64,000 nucleotides of DNA from contig JABVXU010000194.1 of assembly GCA_013365365.1 (NCBI GenBank), positions 33,758-97,757 of the forward strand. Reading direction: 5' to 3'. Positions 30,301-42,900 of the stretch are shown piece after piece (position 1 is the first letter of the stretch; every line of letters starts with the position of its first letter). This stretch comes from Cruorifilaria tuberocauda (Eukaryota; Nematoda; Chromadorea; Rhabditida; Onchocercidae). Under the pieces are notes generated by a model that was given only the letters and a program-made list of their open reading frames with translations, was not told the origin of the DNA and searched no databases. The position numbers and the translations under genes are program-made.

Positions 30301-33300
30301 TTTATGTGATAAATGAAAAAATTATTGCAGAGGAATGCGAGGAGAAAAAGAAACTGGAATCCTGGACACGATGATGGATAATTGACGAAATGTTGGAGAG
30401 TGCAGCGCAGCAAAGGATATGAGAAGGAAAAAGAGAGCAGTAAGGCAACTCTCAAATGAGAAAATCTTTACATTTTCTTCAGAAGAGACGCATTTTGGGT
30501 CGTTTACTGATTGATACAATACACTGCCATCATCAATTTTACCATTTTACCACCACCATTACTACCAAAACCCTTCAACGATGGCCGCTCCATTGACATT
30601 AGTGACCAGAAATGAAGCTAACAATCTCAAATCAACCTGGGAATCTATAAAGATGAAACTCCATGAGATATTTCTGGCTAATACATCTAATCATCATGAA
30701 AGATCCACGAAATTCCTATTTCACTCATCAATTTTTTCCTTTTCTCGCATTCAATCTTTACGATTACTTCCAAAAATTGCGAAAATTGAATCATGCCAAG
30801 CAAGAATTTATCATTCGATAATTATTAAAGTTCATACGAAAGAAATACAAATTCAGGATTTCTTAATTTACTCCTATTTGCTATTCAGTTTGCTGCTATT
30901 ATTCGTAGTGGAAGCGCAACAATATGATTCAGTACCCGGTTGTCCTACCCTTAGTACAATTGCAAACGCTGATTCTTATAATGGAAGCTTTTGTTTCTGT
31001 AATGTTCGAGATAGGGATTCTGTAGATATCGCCTGTTTGTACAGTTCTACTGTCGAACAATTTAAAGCAGCTCTTTCTGCTGCTAGTGCTGCGAAAAAAA
31101 CCATTAAACAGGTTGGTCTTTTTTTTCCGAAATCGGGAAGGACAAATAGAAACAATCATATTTATGTCCTGAAATAAAATTCCCTGAAGAATTTAATTTA
31201 AAGTTGTAATAACAGTTGATGAGTCATTGGTCAAAAGCACAAAAACTTATTTTTTCAATATATTTTTTACAACCAATTTGATATGCTTAATCATTTCAAG
31301 TACTATCACTTCCTAACATTTTTAGAAAATCAAAAAAATTGAAAAACCAATTTATAGCAATTGAAAGAAACTTGATGCGATTTAAATTACGTCCCAGTTT
31401 AATCAAATTGTGAATCATACATAATTACTCTCTCTAATTCTTGTATGTTACCCATCCAAATTAAAAATTTTAAAGGTGACATTAAGTCATGTTAGATTTG
31501 GCGATGGCATGCTACCTGGAAAAATTTTCGACAATCTTCATGCGCCTATAGAAATCATATCCATTGGTTAGCTTATCATGAATGAATTAATTACTATATC
31601 ATTCTCTCACTGAACGTCATATCTGGCCTTCAATCGTTTTTCAAATACATCAATTTAAATAAAATTTTTGTTTAACTTTATCAAATGGAAAATCTGAATT
31701 TCAGACAAATGTGTTGAGAGCATTCCCCTGAACATCCATGATGACTCATTCCACGGTTTAGCTGAGCACCTTCAAGAACTTTACATCACCGATTGTAATC
31801 TAGAGCAATTTCCACGAGCAGCAATTCAAAATTTAACAAAACTAAAAGCTTTATCTCTGGCTAACAATAAGTTGACTAGTTTAGTAAGGACGGATTTCGA
31901 GACATTAACAGGTGTAAGTTTCATTAGCAAATTTTTTAACCTAAAGATTGCTTTAAAAACGACTATTTAGAAAAATATATCCTTTCATTTTTAGAACTTC
32001 ACTAAAGGTAGATGGGAAATTCACAAGATTTTACTTTAAGAATTTAAACCAGTATTCTATAAAGAGTTAGTTAAAACTCGAATTTACGCTAATGACACCT
32101 AATTCGGAAGGCTTCAATAAAAACAAATCCAACCCTCTTTTTCAATCATTTTTAGTTGGAAATCCTGAATCTGGAAGGAAATTTTATATCATCATTGGAA
32201 AATGGGACATTACTGGTACTTCGCAATTCCTTAAAAAGGCTCAGAATCGGAAATCATAACTCATTCAATAATATCTTCGACGAAATTTCACAGCTCAAAG
32301 AACTCCAAGTACAATCTTATGAAGATTTATTTAAAGAATTTTCAAGACAACCTCTAAAAAATGATGAAAAGTACGAAGAAATTCATTATTATTCATTAAT
32401 TTTAAAATTCGATTTGAGATAAAACAGTTAGTCTCAATAAATACAAATATACATACGGTGGCAGGTCTACTTACAATCCGAAATCGATATAATCAGGTTC
32501 TAGATATGGGTAGAATTGATGGAATCACTAATATAACAGAAGGAATATTTGGAGAATTGAGCAAACTGGAGAAGCTATTACTACCCGGATGTAGTCTAAC
32601 AATTATTCATAAGAACACTTTCCAAGGTCTTATCAAACTTACAGAGGTAAATGTGATTTTTATTTGATGAAAGAAACTATATCAATAGTGATAGATACAC
32701 GAAATTAAGAGTGTGAAAGGAAATAGTTTACGGCGAATAATAGATAATGAAGTGGTAGTGGAAATTTGCAGCTCGATTTACGAATCAATTTGCTGAATGA
32801 GGTAGAATGTGGAAGTTTTGCTTGGACACCAAATTTACGACGCTTATCACTTGCCGGAAATTACCTAAATGAAAGTTTAGCCTGCTGGTGGGATGGATTG
32901 GAGCATTTGAAAGAACTCGATCTTGGATGGAATGAATTTTCAGTTTTGCAAAATAACTCCTTCTTTAAACTTGGTCCATCACTTAGCTTTCTAAATCTTC
33001 GACATAATAAACGGCTAATACATGTAAGTTTTGAATTGCTAAAATTAAATTTTAAGTAGAAAAAATTTCACTCGATGAAGTGATACTAATTTGGAAGCAT
33101 TATGAAAAATTATATAATTTATCTTTATTACTCAATTTCTATAATAATACAATTTTGAAGATAGATGAAAATGCGTTCAACGGGCTCAGTAATCTTCGTC
33201 GTTTAAACATGAGTGAAACAAGTATCACAGAATTAAATAACACTCTCAGACATCTTCCCTCACTGAAGGTAAACAATTTAATATGAGACTGTTAGAATTG

Positions 33301-36300
33301 AGAAATTTAAAGTAGCTGATTTCTGAACATGTATCAAGACTTTGTTTTTAGTTGATCTTAGGAATGCCTTCTAAATTTCAAGACAGTAATAAATGAAAAC
33401 TAATGAAATTTAATTAAGTCTCAAAGGACAAACTTTTTAATCACTTTTTTCGCAAATTTAGTCAAGGAATTAAAGGAATTGGACTTAAGTAACGGACGAC
33501 TACAACACATTGAAGAAAATGATTTGGAAGCTCAGACAGAAAAGCTAGAAGAACTAATATTACGCGACAATCAGCTGACAATGTTACCAAGAACTATACT
33601 AGAAAACATGAAAAATTTACATATATTGGATCTATCAAATAATCAATGGTTATGTGACGAAAACATGGAAACAAGTAAGCCCTTTTAAATTTTCAATTTC
33701 ACTAGCTACGATATCTAAATTATTAATGGCACAGAGAAATAAAAGCTAGAAATTTTATAGATGGAATAAAGTAACCCTTCCTCTTCTTAGCAAATATTTA
33801 TAATACTTTTGTGAAGCAAACAGTAATTAATTCATTCTTAATTTCAGTGGTAGAAGAGATCGAATTGAAATATAAAGAAGCAATTCTGCTAGATCAAAAT
33901 TTCATGTTACTACACGTTAACGAAACAAACTGTAACCGTCCGTATAGTTTACAAGGACAAGCTGTGATGAATATAATTAAAGATTCGTTCAAGATGTATA
34001 ACTCAAGCGATGATATCTTCTACTCAACATCCACGTCTTTAGCAATGGATAATGGAATAAAATTAGAAAACATTACTACAGACTTTCTCAATAAATTTCT
34101 AACTGTAAGTTGAAATATATATTAATTTTTCTATCTGAAAATCAAATTAGCGTATGGATTAAAAACCTTATTCCTTGTAATGAATTGTAAATTAACAAAC
34201 TAAACAAGAAGTAATCTATAATTATTTAATCAAATTTAATGTAAAACAAAAAACAGGTTAGTTTACATAATACTGTTAAAAAAGAGTTTGTAAAAAAGAC
34301 TAGAAAGAAAAAAAAGAAAAATTTATTAGAAAAAATGAGAAAAAAAATTTATCATAGCTCTAATCTGAATACTTCAATAAAATATTTTTCATGAGTTTTC
34401 CAAAAATTTACAGATTTTGCATGATATTTATAAACTCGAAATTTGCTCTATAATCAATTTGACATATTGAAAGATCTATAACTCATTCCAGAAAGGTGGT
34501 TTAATTGGTAATGATAATGCGAAATTCAAGCCAAATATACCCACATCTGTACATTCCTTGTATCATGTAAATATGAAAACTGATTTAGTCGGTGAACAAA
34601 CCAAAACTAATTCTGCACCAATAATTATTGCTGTTCTTATGTTGACAGTTGTCTCCACTGCTGTCATCACCGCTGTCATCAAACATTTAAGGGTGAATCA
34701 ATTTTTAACCTTTTCGACATTTTTCGTTTTTTTCGACAAACATATAGAAAATTGAAATTAACTAGCCATCTATTATTTATTTTCCGAATTAAATTACTTG
34801 CTAAAAGGTCTTAACCGTTAATACATCGATTCAACCAAAACCAGCGAGATTTTAACAGAAAGTTATAATCCAATTGCATGAAAAGTTTTGCAGGAACAGA
34901 AAAGTGAGGCAGAAAAGCGAACCAGTTTCGAAATGCGTGAGTATCGTAATTTCATTAAAATTAAATTCTAAAAATTAAAATTTTCTAGGAACAAGAGTCA
35001 GAAAAATTTTAATTTTATTTCATTTCTGAGATTACAGCACCAGAAATGAAATGAAGTTTAAATTTTCATTATTAAAAATTAAACAATTGCTCAGTATTTT
35101 TATTTCAAAATAAAAGTGGTACGAAATTAAAACCACTCGAAATTACACGAACTGATCAAAAATAGTGCTAAAAAAAGAAGAGAATTTACCGTTTAATTTG
35201 AACTTCTTTAAATAGATACACCATCTGAAATAAAAATGTATTAAAATCTAATTCAAAAAGTTTCATCCCTATTAAAAATCAAAAAACAAGCTGTTTTATA
35301 ACAAAAGATACTAATCCAGGGAATTCAGAATTAGCAATGGACTAATGATCAGATTTTCTGTGCTACTTTAATCTGTAATGACACATTTGTTTACAGTTCA
35401 TCATGAAGAGATTATAAGAAATACGATTTCTTTCAAATGATAACTTACAGAAGGAGAATGATATTTCATTATGATGACATCGGAAGCGTTAAGCAAGAAT
35501 ATTCGAACAAGAGCTTGCGATACATTAAGCGTAGCTTGCAGAATCAATCCAAGTGCAGCCATGCCCATCTTATTTTTATCACTGTTTTGTAATATCATTT
35601 GAGAATGAATGAATATGTATGCTAGTAACATATAATTTTCTTTTGGTAGTGAAGTTAGCTGAGCTTTCAACATATCCGCTACTAAACAACGACATGGGGA
35701 CAACGTTCCGCATGGACAGTCTGAAATGGAATCTAAATTTGAAAACTCAATCTCGATAAACCGATTTTATGAATGATGAATTGAAAAAGCATACTTGAAG
35801 CAATTTTTTCAAATACTAATCGTTTTTCATTAGTTAGTATATGTTCTGGAAGTTGGCGCAAAAATCTTTTCAGTAATCCTGAGGCATCGTGAATATCTTC
35901 CAGCTCAATGGAGTATCTCGAATTTACTGCTTCTTCAAGTTTGTCTAGATTTGCTTTGGGGGGGGAAATTCGATGAATTCCTTCGACACACAGTCCTGAA
36001 TTGGATATTCTCACTTAAATAGTATTTAATTGTGCAATTAAAGTGCTAAAGAAACAAGATAATGGTACCCTTCTCATTAATGCAATCGATGCACTGCCTA
36101 ACAACAACTGGTAGTGGGATTCCATCATGAGAACCCATTCGTAAAACAGCCAAAGAAAGCGGTACTGAGAAAATTGCGTGTTCTCCTAAATATGAAAATA
36201 GTACCGGTTCAAATTTTTGCAAGTATCCAAATTATTAAAAAGTGATATTTTATCAAATCAGTCAAAAAGGTTTAAACATAAATATAAGTTCAAATCCTTT

Positions 36301-36642
36301 CACTTCTAAAAATTGAAAACTGAAGAAAGTACCTGTAAACGGAGATACAATAGATGCTTCTTTTGCAACATGCTGTCTTTTCTTATTTTTTTTTGATTTT
36401 CTACCGAATACAATCACTTTTTTAGATCGTTCTTTTGTTCTGAAAAGAAAAAACAATGATCTCAGTATAACTGTTGAAAATAAATATTTAATCTATTCAA
36501 TTCATCGGGAATAAAGAATAGAAAATTTCATGATAAATGGAACAATATCTTTCGCTTCACCGTACATAATTAGATGTAAACTAAAGACGTACTCTAACGG
36601 ATGATAATCACACCTAGCCTTATTTTTTCTCTTTTCTTCCAT
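27326..36642 (-). CDS. rlbp-1: RalA-binding protein 1 / RLIP76 homologue (RhoGAP)
   Basis: Ral effector with a RhoGAP domain that turns off Rac/Cdc42-type GTPases; its C-terminal coiled coil binds Ral and endocytic partners. The basic N-terminus (KKVIVFGRKSKKNKKRQ) is at 36439-36333. The GAP domain starts at 36185-36069 (FSVPLSLAV, VVVRQCIDCINEKG). It continues at 35995-35795 (GLCVEGIHRIS with the catalytic Arg, GLLKRFLRQLPEHILT) and 35720-35449 (SLPKENYMLL). C-terminal exons lie 5.5 kb away at about 29841-29724, 29371-29284, 28190-28014 and 27530-27326. They read RSRLRQLHLQIEELRGLN, IEEELWDVQTAITMI, EEKQLLAACTALREDI. These match the RalBP1 order (RRQEFLLNCLHRDL, EERLWEVQRIL, then the second helix). 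The first exon starts at ATG 36642 behind TTGCAG (36661). The junction across the large intron is out of phase unless a weak acceptor at 29883 or a missed microexon is used. Confidence 0.85.
30581..35440 (+). CDS. Secretory LRR single-pass membrane protein, nested in rlbp-1
   Basis: Extracellular leucine-rich-repeat protein of the general type of nematode LET-4, PAN-1 and EGG-6 (apical matrix and larval development). The exact orthologue is not assigned. A hydrophobic signal segment (YLLFSLLLLFVVEAQQ, about 30880-30920) is followed by a Cys-rich cap (VPGCPTL, CFCNVRDRD). About a dozen LRRs follow across exons 31476-31566, 31705-31912, 32156-32308, 32497-32646, 32772-33023, 33161-33268 and 33467-33674. 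Examples are LEILNLEGNFI, LRRLSLAGNYL and LHILDLSNNQW. A Cys cap (WLCDE) follows, then a linker (33848-34104), a transmembrane helix (PIIIAVLMLTVVSTAVITAV, 34492-34692) and a short charged tail (34904-34935 plus a last exon, best 35397-35440). Phases agree from 31111 on. The start is unsure: the signal segment is 100 residues from the ATG at 30581. An acceptor before GATTTC (about 30857) suggests a short upstream first exon. Confidence 0.82.
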
Positions 36643-37532
36643 ATTCTTCTCGTTAGTTACCTGCAACAAGAATTTCCACATAAGATCACGCAATGCTCAA
36701 GAGATGACACTCTCCCAATAATAACTTTCCGGAATCTAATAACTAGCTTAAATCAAATCAATGTGTTAAAAACTAGTCCTAATCGAAAGACATGTCACCC
36801 CTACGTAGAAGACCATCAAAAACAAAATATATAATAGTAATTAATGCTTAAAGCCTTCCATTCTAGCGTTCCAACTTATTACATTTGTTTCCAAACGATC
36901 GTAAATATTCTTTTTGAAGAATAATATGATGTAGAATGACTTTAAACCGCTAAAACAACCAGCAGCGTTAGGTAGGAATTGGATCAAATTCGCACTGACC
37001 ATAATTTGGCAGTAAGTAATGTGGATGAGTGATGAGAGAACGAAAAAGCCAACGCCAAAACATGAACATTTTCTGCATCAAAAATGGTTAGTCATTTTGA
37101 AAACTTTTATTACAGCGCATAGCGCGTTAAAATCTGCGTGAACAAGTAGTTTACAAAATCTCTTAATAATAATGCATTGCAATGAAAACATAGAAATTAA
37201 AGCATAGAGTATCAGACGTGATGTGATGCCTATTCAAAGTATTTCACTGACAGTAGATGAAATTTTTAACTCAAAAATATCTTTAATTGCGCTACTAGAA
37301 ACTTTCGAAAATGAAATTTCAAAAGACAAGACTGAAGATTATTTTTTAAATATATTTTATATGACTAAAACTTCTACATCAATTTAATTGAAATTGACAT
37401 TTCAGTTGACTTCTTTATTTTATACAAAAACTGAAAATTATTTGTATAATTGCACACAGAAACCAATCCAACAAGGACCTAAAAAGCATGAAAATAACAT
37501 TCTTCAAAATAATTTTTCTGTAAATCGATCTC
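36643..37532. other. Gap between VTA1 stop and rlbp-1 start
   Basis: No coding exon is seen apart from the 18 untranslated bases between the TTGCAG acceptor and the rlbp-1 ATG. It holds the VTA1 3' UTR and rlbp-1 promoter. Same-strand spacing of about 0.9 kb leaves an operon possible but unproven. Confidence 0.45.
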
Positions 37533-39111
37533 TCATTTTTTCAGAATCGAAAGTGCTTTCATCATACTTTCGATAGCCGTCTTAGAATCTTCATAGCTCA
37601 ATGCACTTACAGCATATTTCGCATACTTTTGTGCTTCCATATAATCATCAATGGTTAATCTTTCACTATTACTATTCTCAAACATTGTTTGCGATGATCT
37701 CTTAGTATCGGGGATATGCAAGGTTTCATACGGTTCTATCGTTGGAATTGAATCCGCAGCCATATATGAAGGATCAATAGAGTTTGATAGAATGCTAGAC
37801 TGAGCAGGTCCTCTCGTACTTGACTGAGATTCCTCTCTTATTTTAGCTGCAGACATTAACTTTGGAAAAGTTATACCATTACATTTCGAAATATTTACAA
37901 AGATAATTGGAAAATACGCGGTTATTACCAAGATATCACTCAGGAAAATAAGTTTTCAAAATAAAAATAAAGCATACTCTGGGGAATTTTAATATTAAGG
38001 TCTTTCAGATCATCGTCTTGACCTCGACTTGATCCAGGTTTCGGAGTTTCGCCATTCTTCATACAACTGTATATGTATGTAGCCTGAAATAGGTCCTTGA
38101 TTTAAAAATTAAACACTATTTATATGTTTGAACCAATTAATATTATTCAATAATATAGCCAGCGAACAAAAACAAGACATAATAAATATACTAAGAAAGC
38201 GTTAGATAAAAAAACAATAAATGGAATATGGAAAAGAATAGTAATGCAACCTTCCACTTTGCATATTTTTTGGTTGCAATGAGGTTCTCATCCAATTCTC
38301 CAAAAAGGGTTAAAACATCGATTAAGTGTCCAGCCGTGTAGAATGCCCTGATAATACCTCTGAAAATTATGAGAACTGAAAAACCATAAAATACACAATA
38401 AATATGTTAAATTTGTAGAACCACCCGCATCGACACAAAGTGAAATGGGGAAAGTAATACAGTCTTCCCAACACACTGATTTATAAATGTTGCATATAAA
38501 GGTTACAACTCAACATTTTCAGTACAGCACTCTTAATCAAACAGAAAAGAAATTTGAGAATTTTCATGTGAAAATACGTAAAACTCCTTGAAAATTACTT
38601 CGTAAAATTCGACTGACGATCATTTTTGTCAGCATAGTCGAACAGCTTCATCGCAAAATTTTCGATATGGGCTTGAGCAATCAAATCCTGCGTAATCGCC
38701 TCTCGCCCACTTAATTTCTTCTTCATCTATAGTTACTTTATCTATAGTTACATTTTTTTTTAAGTTCTTGTAAACTAAAAATGAAAAGTTCGACAAATTT
38801 ACATCTTCCAATGTTGAAAGCAATGATGTCAAATACCGCAGAGCTTCTGGAGACTTCTTGTCTATATCCATACCAGTTTGTACTGCGTAAAACAAACCTA
38901 AACGGCGAATCACTTCATTAATGAAACTCTAAAATCCTCGTAGAAATACAATAAAATAAATCATAAATCTCAGGACCTCTGCAATGTAATTCTTCAAAAG
39001 AATCTCAAACTTACACCAATAGTGAATAATTGGATCACGATCTGCATTCTCGGCACCTATTTTTACATAATGCGCAATTGGCCGTAAAGATTGAGGGATT
39101 ACAAAAGCCAT
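37533..39111 (-). CDS. VTA1: VTA1/LIP5 homologue, Vps4 cofactor
   Basis: Cofactor that stimulates the AAA ATPase Vps4 in ESCRT-III disassembly at endosomes. Six exons join in phase to 282 codons: 39111-39015, 38897-38803, 38726-38599, 38359-38251, 38083-37978, 37846-37533. Human VTA1 has 307. The N-terminal MIT-like region reads HYVKIGAENADRDPIIHYWC, LFYAVQTGMDIDKKSPE, KKKLSGREAITQDLIAQAH, ENFAMKLFDYADKNDR, AFYTAGHLIDVLTLFGEL and KKYAKWKATYIYSCMKNGE, all colinear with human. The C-terminal Vps4-binding VSL domain reads LTIDDYMEAQKYAKYAVSAL then TAIESMMKALSIL. A variable Ser/Pro linker joins them. The third-exon acceptor lies in a 15-bp tandem duplication (see findings). Confidence 0.96.
38726..38755 (-). 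repeat. Duplicated splice acceptor in VTA1 intron 2
   Basis: On the minus strand a 15-base unit (GTAACTATAGATRAA) is repeated twice in tandem across the exon 3 junction, giving two identical CTATAG acceptors 15 bases apart. Only the second keeps the reading frame open. Coordinates are good to a few bases. Confidence 0.75.
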
Positions 39112-39968
39112 AGTTTCCAAATGAACGAGCAATAAAACCAACAATAAAGAACAACTTTGCGTAACCAATCTAATTTCCGATTATCAACTATAAAATTAAC
39201 AATGTAACCGGAATTGCTTAATTCTCAAAATAACGCAGCCTGAGAAATGCAACGACTGTAAAAATGTCAGAATTATAACACTTTAACCTCTCCCTATGAT
39301 TTTTAAAATAAAATTATTGACTGATCTTCAATAGTGGGATCTACCGTTTCACATGGGTTAACTAGATTTGAATTGTGAAAATAAAAATCAGATGAACAAC
39401 TGCTCTAAAACTTGTGTATTCAAGTAATTTTATCAATAGATTTTTTTATTTCGACAAAATCAAGACACAAAAAATGTCCTCCAATCACCGGAAACAGAAA
39501 ATCGCTGCTAATTCATGATTTCCCCAGCAATGAAGAGGAAAAAGCATAGAAAAAGTATCTGAAAAACCTATATAAAAATAAAATCAAAAGAATTCAAGAA
39601 AGAAAAGGAATTTTTATAAAACTTATTTATATATCACAGTTTATATATAGGCACAATATGAAATAAACGGAATACTTATTGCGAACCAATCTCATTGAAT
39701 TAGAAGTATAAAAATCCGCTCACGCATACGGATGATTTTTGCTAAATATGAATAAAGTTTGCGGGCTAAACCGCGAATCGTGGTGATGTTAGAGAGGATG
39801 TATTTCAGGTGTATAAGTGAACAGAATAAAAAACACCCACACATGTAACAGTAGACAGTATATGAAAAAAAAGAAACGGAACATAGGGCTGCGCATGAAC
39901 ACTGCGAGGCGTAACCTGAAAAGAAAGCCTTAATTCCATTAGGATATAGTAAAATTAGAATTGAAAGA
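39112..39968. other. Gap between golgin-84 stop and VTA1 start
   Basis: AT-rich, no exon recognised. It holds the golgin-84 3' UTR and the VTA1 promoter. Confidence 0.5.
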
Positions 39969-42900
39969 CTAAGTTATACTTAAAACTGACATATTTAGAT
40001 GAATATAAACTAATGCCTGATGGGAAAAATATAACATAGCGATGTAGGGAACAGTACATAACATTAAAAAAAGAATCAAAACATAGCGTTGCGTATAAAT
40101 AAAAGATCGAAATTGATTTATAACTTGAACTATCAATACCGACTTAATACAATTCAACAACTATCGGATATAGTACGCTACTTTGAAAATCTTTGACATA
40201 CATTATCTTCTACTTAAATGAGAAATAATATAAGCTTGACATTTTTTTAATGTTTTAAAACTTATTGAGAATTCAGCGAACTAATAAAATTCCTACCCAA
40301 GATGATCAAAAATGCAAACTGCAAGTCTAGCCGCACGAATAAATATGTCATCCGAATGTAAAACTCTAAATGAACAATTTTGAACGCTTGTACTGACGTC
40401 ATTTTCTCGCATTTCAATCGTCACTGCGTTAATCGTAGCTGCTTCAACATTTCTACATGCATGCTGAAGTAATGCTAAATTTAACAAAACAACATAATTA
40501 ACTTGCTTGAGTTGAAATAAGCTTCATATGCGGATAAATAAAAAGGAGCTCCATTTGCACAGAATTTCTGTTGCTCAGCTAGTTTTCGCTTTGTTTAATT
40601 GAAACTATGAAAAACGCTGGAAACATTACCTCGCAAATATATTTTATCACAAATAAATAGTAGAGTAAAGGCATAAGGAACTATCTAATTTAACTTATTA
40701 AAACTAAAACATGGTACCAAATTAAAATTCAAAAAGAAAAAAATAACTTCAGCACGTTCAAGTCGTAACTCGAGTGCTCGCTTTTCGCTTTCAATCCTTT
40801 CGATAGCTGTTTGTTTCGAAATTAATTTTTCACTTAAAAGAGAAATTTTTTGCTCCATTTCACCAATTTCATATCGCTTGCTCGTTTTGTTTTCTTCCAT
40901 CAGTTTCATCAATTCGATATCTTTTTCAGCAAGTTTTCTTTCAATCGCTTCTTCTTGCCTGCGCATTTCCGCTTGTAAAAAGTCATATTCCTAAAAAAGA
41001 GATATAGCGAGGTAGATTTTTACTAGCTTTTTCACTCCATTACTTTATAAATAACAACGTAATATGAGGTGTTACTGCACGTATAGAGAAATGATAGAGT
41101 TGAAATTTACTTCGTAAAGATGCTATAAAGAAGTGAAACTCTTACATCGTCAATCTGCTTATCTCATAGTAAAAAAATGAGCAAATATGCTGTTCAATAA
41201 GCGAGAGTACCAACTAGCTGAATTCTTTCCATTTGCTCTCTGTATTGGTTTTCATGAGATAAGTGATGATGTATCTGCTTTAAAAGATTTTCTCTTTGTA
41301 TTCCAGAAGCTCGCTGTTCATCACGCAATCTATTTTCCATTTCCTCAAAAAATTAATCTGGGATAGACATGCTTGCATTTACCTCTCTATTATCAGTTTA
41401 GAGTCAGGAGAAGAGGTTTTCAACTTCACTAGAATCAGATGACCTCGTATTTCGATTGCATTGGAAAAGGTATACCGATATATTTCTTAAAAACAGACTT
41501 GGAGTATTTCAAAACGGAAAAGTTACTGCGTTGGCATATCTCAAATAAAGTATTCTTCTTTGAGAACTCCAAATCATAAATAAAAATCATGATTGCAATA
41601 CCTGTATGTCTCCCTTAAGATTATATATGACAAACTGTGACTGCTGGAGATCATCCTTCAAAAGATTAAGCTCACATCGCAGCTCTTCCCGTTCAATACT
41701 ATTTACTGCACTATCTGATCCAGAAGAAGAATTCTACAAATTATATCCTTCAAAAAATGAGTTTAAATAGGAAGTAGTAAAATTTTAAGTTTAAAATAAT
41801 TCCATTAGTGATAAAATAAATATTCTGTACTATTGAAACGATTCAATGAAAATTAATAAAAACAGTTATATTCACAAATTATTACAAGTAATCCTAATGG
41901 TTACAGCTTTTTAGCTAATATGTGCGCATAAAAACTGATTGCAACGTACCATCGTTTTAAACAGCATTCAAATCCCCTTACTTATTATTTTAAACATATT
42001 TTGAGCCAGAATAATGGAATATTATATCCTTTTGCAATAGGACAAATTCTAATATTTTAAGTTTTCAAAATCAAGAGATAGATAAAAGTCAAAAATTACT
42101 GGAAATACCTTCTTCAAAGATATTAAAAGATTTTCCTTGGCAGACAGAATCTTTTGGGCTCTTTGTTTGTATTCATCAAATTCATGTTTATTCGCTTCTA
42201 GATTATACTTCGCAAGTCTGATCTGCAATTTTCTTGAGTTTATAAAATCATAAAATCTTATAAATTTAATCAAAGAAGTCATAAACGTAAAAAAATAAAG
42301 TGTGCATACTTCTTCCATCAAATTCTGTTCGTTCACTTCTAATTTCAGAATCTTCGTTTTTAGTTCTTGCAATTCTTTTTCGGTCTGGGAATTTTCACTA
42401 TTAGCTGATTCTAAACGTTTTACGTAATCCTGCTCTCGTTTCTCAAATTCTTCTTTTTCTCTGTCGTGCTCACGCTGAAGTTTTTTTAAGCTAAAGGACT
42501 GGTCATTCGCGATGCCGCCACTTCCTGCTTCTATTTCTTCTTTCATCGACTTCAGCTTTTTACTAAGTTGTGCTATTTGGGTATCTTTTTTGATATCGGC
42601 TTCCTCCGCTTCCTGAAATAAATATTATCGCTAAAGTCAAACGAACTAATGTTCCGCAATTAAAATATTTCACCTGCAATCGAACAGACATCACAGCCAT
42701 CTGACTTTCTTTTATATGCAAACATTTTAGAGCATCCGACTGTTGCGTCCTTTGATATTCATCAGTTACATATGGATCGAATGTAGTTCGAACGGTATCT
42801 AAAATTTATATTATTTCCTCACATTTGTTACTACACCACGGTAGATTTCAAAATAAAAAATGGCGTCTCTTAGCAAAAATTGAAGAACCTAAATTTTTTA

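Noticed and set aside
35900..36000. Homopolymer GGGGGGG near 35958 as a possible frameshift in the RhoGAP exon
   Set aside because: The frame stays open and the RhoGAP residues continue on both sides, so no frameshift is needed.
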